Shown: positions 60,453 to 64,000 of the stretch, piece by piece
Layout: the number at the start of each line of letters is the position of its first letter
Position numbering within the stretch: position 1 is the first letter of the stretch
Source of the DNA: JANQSP01 sp965237565
GTDB taxonomy: Bacteria; Bdellovibrionota; Bdellovibrionia; Bdellovibrionales; UBA1609
NCBI GenBank assembly: GCA_965237565.1
Contig: OZ250145.1
Location: forward strand, 806,001-870,000
DNA length: 64,000 nucleotides
Direction: 5' to 3'
Notes under the pieces: generated by a model
Database searches by the model: none
Seen by the model: the letters and a program-made list of their open reading frames with translations, nothing else
What the model was told of the DNA's origin: nothing
Translations under genes and position numbers: made by a program

Positions 60453-61223
60453 ATGGGAATTAAAATGAGAAGAAAATACGTTTTATTTTTTTCACTTTTT
60501 GTGATTTTGCCTCTTTTTTCAGTGGCACAAAAGGATGGTATGGAGGAGAAGTTCGAAGACATGGAGTCTCAAGACGAAGAGTTGAACCAGAAGCTCAAGA
60601 ACTTTCAACCAAAAAGGGTCTCCGATTTGGCCCAGCTTTCTTTGTTTTCAGATATCGCTGTGATCCAAAGACGTTTCATGCCAAAGACAGGGAGGATATC
60701 TGCTTCTTTGGCAGGAACTTCTGTTTTGAGTAGTGAGTATTTTTTAAATACGGGACTGGAAATTCATTTTTCCTATCATTTTCTAGAAAAACACGGATTG
60801 GAATTCAGTTCCTACTACGTTTTTCCCTACAATCGAGGTGTCTCCAATGATTTGAGAACAATCAGTGCCAACGTGTCTGAAACAGTTCCCATTGCTCAAG
60901 GCTTCGTGGGTCTGGCCTATAAGTGGATGCCTATTTACGGGAAGATCGCTTTGTACAATCGAGACATTCTATCTTTTGATACGTTTTTCAATTTGGGAGG
61001 AGGAGCTAGTGGTTTGTCTTTAAAAAGCAAGAAGGGTTTCACATGGGAGCCGGCTGTTATTACGGGCATTGGTCAAGTTTTTGCTTTAACAAGAAATTTC
61101 GGTTTCAGGTGGGATTTGAGATGGCATCTTACCATTCAAGTTCAATCGCAAATGAATCTTCTCAGTGACTTTTTGTTCTCGGCTGGCTTCAGTTATTACT
61201 ATCCATCGGCGGGAACAAGATGA
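60453..61223 (+). CDS. Second outer-membrane beta-barrel protein, paralogue of the preceding gene
   Basis: 256 residues. Signal peptide (YVLFFSLFVILPLFSVAQ) then a charged Glu/Asp/Lys segment to about residue 50 and a beta-barrel. It shares with its neighbour the MPIYGKIALYNRDILSFDTF-type strand, a Gly-rich turn and GIGQVFALTRNFGFRWDL before the last strands. The start may be ATG 60453 or ATG 60465; the second has GGGA at better spacing. It overlaps the TPR gene by 4 bases, so these proteins are made together. Confidence 0.72.
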   Translation: MGIKMRRKYVLFFSLFVILPLFSVAQKDGMEEKFEDMESQDEELNQKLKNFQPKRVSDLAQLSLFSDIAVIQRRFMPKTGRISASLAGTSVLSSEYFLNTGLEIHFSYHFLEKHGLEFSSYYVFPYNRGVSNDLRTISANVSETVPIAQGFVGLAYKWMPIYGKIALYNRDILSFDTFFNLGGGASGLSLKSKKGFTWEPAVITGIGQVFALTRNFGFRWDLRWHLTIQVQSQMNLLSDFLFSAGFSYYYPSAGTR

Positions 61224-62761
61224 AGCAGATATTTTTATCATCCATTTTTCTTTCTCTTTTTTTGCTTCCCTCTTTTTTCTCTTATGGGAAGGAAAGTTCT
61301 GGGAAAAAACGTCGTGAGCAAATGAGGGTTTTGTTACAATTAAAAAGATCCATACGACAATCTACCAAAGGCAACTACATCATATCGAGCAAGAGATTGT
61401 TTTTACTAATGAACAATCCACTTCTAAAAAAAGAAAGAGACAAAATTAGATACAACTTGGCTCTAAACCTCTATAATATGGGACTCTATCATCCTGCTAT
61501 CTTTCAATTTCAAACTTTAGTGCGAAATAAGACTGCCGGCTATGTGGGAAAGAGTTTGCAAAACATTGCTTCCATGGCCACTCAGTTGCAGGATGACAGA
61601 CTACTAAATCATGCAATCACTCATGGGAGCCTCAAGTACATCAAGCGATCGGAACGTCACAAATTGCATTATTACTTTGGTGAGTACTGGATGCGTAAAA
61701 AGAAATATCGGAGGGCTATCAGTCATTTTGCCCGTGTCAGATCTTCCAGCCATTTTTTTTATCAGGCACTTTACCAATTGGGCTTGGCTCACGCCGAACT
61801 AGGTCAAGTGAGAAAAACAGTTCAGATTTTTAACAATCTGGAAAATCGTCGAACCGGAGTCGTCGATAAGATTCGAATCGCCGCTTTAATGGGAAAAGCT
61901 CGTGCCTACTACCAAGGGAAAAAATGGGAAAGATCCATTGAAAGCTATCATCAGGTTCCCAAAGATTCACTTTTTTGGCATGAGTCTTTGATAGAGAAGG
62001 CTTGGGCTTTTTTGCGCAATGGCCAGCTTCGTTCCTCTCTGAGTGTATTCCAAACCATACATTCCCCTTACTATGAGAGCAACTATCAACCAGAATCCAT
62101 GCTTCTTCGTTCCATCATTTATTTGTACATTTGTAAGTATTATGAAATGCAAAAAGTTTTGGACTTGTTTAATAGAATCTATCGTCCAGCTTACTCCCAA
62201 GTGAAAAATCTGATCAATAGTGGGGCTTATTTGAAGTCCTATTATCAATCTTTGTTATTGTCTATGGATAAAAACAAGAAGCCGGGCCAAGTTTTGCAGT
62301 ATCCCATCTCTGTGTCTCGACGTGTTTTTAAGGAGAGGGATATCTCTGCGATGCATCACTATATCATGAAATTAAAACAGGAAAGAGATTTGCTTTATGC
62401 TTTGCCCTATTCATGGAGGCGTTCCAAGGTGGGGCAGTATTCTGTAAATGTCATAAAAAAAAGATTGGTGAATGCACAAAGAACTGCTGGAAGGAAAGTA
62501 CTGGCTCATTTGAAAAAGATTCGGTCTGAATTAAAGGGATTTTTTATACAGGAAAAATACATTCGTTATGAAATGTTGAGAAGTAAGAGAGGGTTTTTGA
62601 AAAAGAAGATCGCTAAGAAATCTGTTGTTGGAATAAATATTGAGGACTATGATCGTAGTTTCTTCATCCAAAATGGATATGAATATTGGCCCTTCGAAGG
62701 GGAGTATTGGTTAGACGAAATGGGAAATTATCATTATGTGGGTACAGAAAGTTGTAATTGA
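61220..62761 (+). CDS. Periplasmic TPR-repeat protein
   Basis: 513 residues with a signal peptide (to about residue 23, FFSYGK). TPR-like helical pairs fill about residues 65-300: YNLALNLYNMGLYHPAIFQF, HYYFGEYWMRKKKYRRAISH, ALYQLGLAHAELGQVRKTVQ, ALMGKARAYYQGKKWERSIE. A basic helical region with coiled-coil character follows, then an aromatic/acidic tail (YEYWPFEGEYWLDEMGNYHY). Likely a periplasmic scaffold for the two barrels encoded just upstream. Family not named with certainty; the arrangement resembles myxobacterial Glt gliding-complex genes. Confidence 0.72.
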   Translation: MKQIFLSSIFLSLFLLPSFFSYGKESSGKKRREQMRVLLQLKRSIRQSTKGNYIISSKRLFLLMNNPLLKKERDKIRYNLALNLYNMGLYHPAIFQFQTLVRNKTAGYVGKSLQNIASMATQLQDDRLLNHAITHGSLKYIKRSERHKLHYYFGEYWMRKKKYRRAISHFARVRSSSHFFYQALYQLGLAHAELGQVRKTVQIFNNLENRRTGVVDKIRIAALMGKARAYYQGKKWERSIESYHQVPKDSLFWHESLIEKAWAFLRNGQLRSSLSVFQTIHSPYYESNYQPESMLLRSIIYLYICKYYEMQKVLDLFNRIYRPAYSQVKNLINSGAYLKSYYQSLLLSMDKNKKPGQVLQYPISVSRRVFKERDISAMHHYIMKLKQERDLLYALPYSWRRSKVGQYSVNVIKKRLVNAQRTAGRKVLAHLKKIRSELKGFFIQEKYIRYEMLRSKRGFLKKKIAKKSVVGINIEDYDRSFFIQNGYEYWPFEGEYWLDEMGNYHYVGTESCN

Positions 62762-64000
62762 ATGGATGACTCTGGCAAGGCTCATCCAATGGTCTTTTGT
62801 TTTCTTTTTGGTAGGAGCGGGAGAAAGAACTTTTGCCGATTCTACCTTACCTTCAGAAGGTTCAAAGAAAATTTTTCTTGCAGAATCTGATTCTGTCCAG
62901 CGGTCTCTTGCTCGGGTGCAAAAAAAAAGAAAAGTTCGCAAACTGGCAATTCCCAAAAAAAGAGCGATTGTTCCCAAGGCAAAGACTACGATACAAAAAA
63001 TAAAACGCCGAACGATGCGCATTGCAGAACCTCCCAAAAAATTTAAAAGATATTTTGAAGAAGGAACTGATGAAGCAGAATTAGAATCGGTGATCAACGA
63101 AGAAATCAAACAATTATTTGATCTGTTAAAAACTAGCAATCGTCGTGATCTTCGTTTGCGATTGGGAAGTTTGTATGTTGAGAAATCTCGCTTGATTGAA
63201 TATCGCTTGTATGAAACTTATGATCAGCAAATGAAGCTATTTGAAGAAGGGACAAGAACTTCCAAACCGAAACTGAATCTGAAGTCTGTATATGACTATG
63301 TAACCAGAGCCATCAGGCTTTTTGAAACGTACCGCCAGCAGTATGCGAAAGATAAAAATCTGGATCGGGTTTTGTTCTTTTTGGGTGTGGGTTATTTCAA
63401 AAGAGGAGAGTTGAAAAAGGGACGGGATCGCTACCAAGAATTACTCAGAAGATTTCCAAAAAGTGAATATGTCAAAGATACCAATTTTGAACTGGGAGAG
63501 TATTATTTTAATCAATCCTCTTGGAAGAAGGCAACTGCTTATTATAGAAAAATTACTTCCAATCGTAAATTGCGATTGTATCCAGTTGCCATGTACAAGC
63601 TAGCTTGGTGTCGATTTAAAATGAATCAAGTAGGTCGTGCAATCCTCAATCTAGAAACTGTGATTCGCTTAGGGTATCAGCAAAAAATGAATGCAAAAAC
63701 AGGTATAAAAGAAGCGAGCCGTTTGCATTTTGCGGAAGAGGCCATGCGAGACTTGGCTCTTTTCTACAGTTATTCCAAGAGAAATCCAGCTCTGGCACTT
63801 TCTTACTTTCAAACACTATCGGCTAGTGCTCCCCGAGCTCTCAGAATGCTAAAGACTTTGGCATACAACTATTTAGATATTGGAAACTTGCGGGGCATTC
63901 GCATTACTTTTAAGCAATTGATTCGAGAAAATCCATCTTCCCCATTAGCCTACCAGTACCAGTACCAAATCATTCGTGCCTACACGTATTCTGGGCGTCG
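62736..64000 (+). CDS. Periplasmic TPR-repeat protein (3' end outside the window)
   Basis: An open frame runs from ATG 62736 or, with a cleaner signal peptide (MTLARLIQWSFVFFLVGAGE through TFADS), from ATG 62766 to the window end without a stop, over 410 codons. After the signal peptide comes a very basic segment (many Lys/Arg, about residues 45-85), then TPR units: RVLFFLGVGYFKRGELKKGR, NFELGEYYFNQSSWKKATAY, AMYKLAWCRFKMNQVGRAIL and a Tol-Pal YbgF-like arrangement. If 62736 is used it overlaps the preceding TPR gene by 26 bases. Likely in the same envelope complex as the three genes before it. Confidence 0.78.
   Translation, partial: MWVQKVVIEWMTLARLIQWSFVFFLVGAGERTFADSTLPSEGSKKIFLAESDSVQRSLARVQKKRKVRKLAIPKKRAIVPKAKTTIQKIKRRTMRIAEPPKKFKRYFEEGTDEAELESVINEEIKQLFDLLKTSNRRDLRLRLGSLYVEKSRLIEYRLYETYDQQMKLFEEGTRTSKPKLNLKSVYDYVTRAIRLFETYRQQYAKDKNLDRVLFFLGVGYFKRGELKKGRDRYQELLRRFPKSEYVKDTNFELGEYYFNQSSWKKATAYYRKITSNRKLRLYPVAMYKLAWCRFKMNQVGRAILNLETVIRLGYQQKMNAKTGIKEASRLHFAEEAMRDLALFYSYSKRNPALALSYFQTLSASAPRALRMLKTLAYNYLDIGNLRGIRITFKQLIRENPSSPLAYQYQYQIIRAYTYSGR

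Overview
The window is a stretch of chromosome from a Gram-negative bacterium. Lipoproteins with lipoboxes, outer-membrane beta-barrels, sigma-54 activators, EF-Tu and tRNA genes placed ahead of secE-nusG-rplKAJL-rpoBC, ETF-ubiquinone oxidoreductase and myxobacterial-type OMP/TPR genes together suggest a delta-proteobacterium in the broad sense, most plausibly Bdellovibrionota. This is an inference from gene content, not a phylogeny. By eye the DNA is AT-leaning, and no prophage, insertion sequence, CRISPR array or rRNA operon was seen. Coding density is very high, with many 1-14 base overlaps and many TTG/GTG starts.

Layout. 1-1860: end of dapD (cut by the window edge) facing a thyA-folA pair. 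1940-4731: a pilin-like protein, a small lipoprotein and a lysine-rich histone-H1-like protein encoded by an 18-bp tandem repeat. 4934-11151: a ClpB-type disaggregase without its N-domain behind a sigma-32-like promoter, the riboflavin genes ribE-ribB(X)-ribH, and proS. 11265-25527: pyrF, four tRNAs, tuf, tRNA-Trp, secE, nusG, rplK, rplA, rplJ, rplL, rpoB and rpoC, the classic transcription/translation cluster. 25570-35965: ETF-QO, an NlpC/P60 lipoprotein, mutS, a LuxR-type regulator, hflX and malic enzyme. 36047-41079: fatty-acid oxidation genes (a thiolase-like protein without its catalytic cysteines, a FadB/FadJ-like enzyme and a stand-alone 3-hydroxyacyl-CoA dehydrogenase) with a lipoprotein between. 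41167-45403: rpsL, rpsG, fusA, purD. 45411-47928: an NtrC-type response regulator and a histidine-kinase-like protein without an ATPase domain. 48059-51925: glmU, glmS and a DNA glycosylase. 51962-56207: a duplicated-module matrixin-type metalloprotease lipoprotein, a decayed fragment of a sigma-54 activator, a RecB/Cas4-like nuclease with four cysteines, and an intact FHA-domain sigma-54 activator. 56551-59441: an Omp85-like barrel and pyrG. 59595-64000: two related outer-membrane barrels followed by two periplasmic TPR proteins, the last running off the window.

Most genes are housekeeping. The accessory interest lies in altered enzymes: a thiolase with both nucleophilic Cys changed to Ser, ETF-QO lacking one cluster Cys, RibBX with a dead-looking GTP cyclohydrolase half, and a kinase without its ATPase. 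It also lies in the 51.9-56.3 kb segment, where a nuclease gene sits between a broken and an intact copy of the same regulator end. I did not find a clear, wholly new multi-gene system. The best candidates for new biology are the Cys-less thiolase operon, the ATPase-less kinase with its cysteine cluster, and the nuclease/regulator segment.
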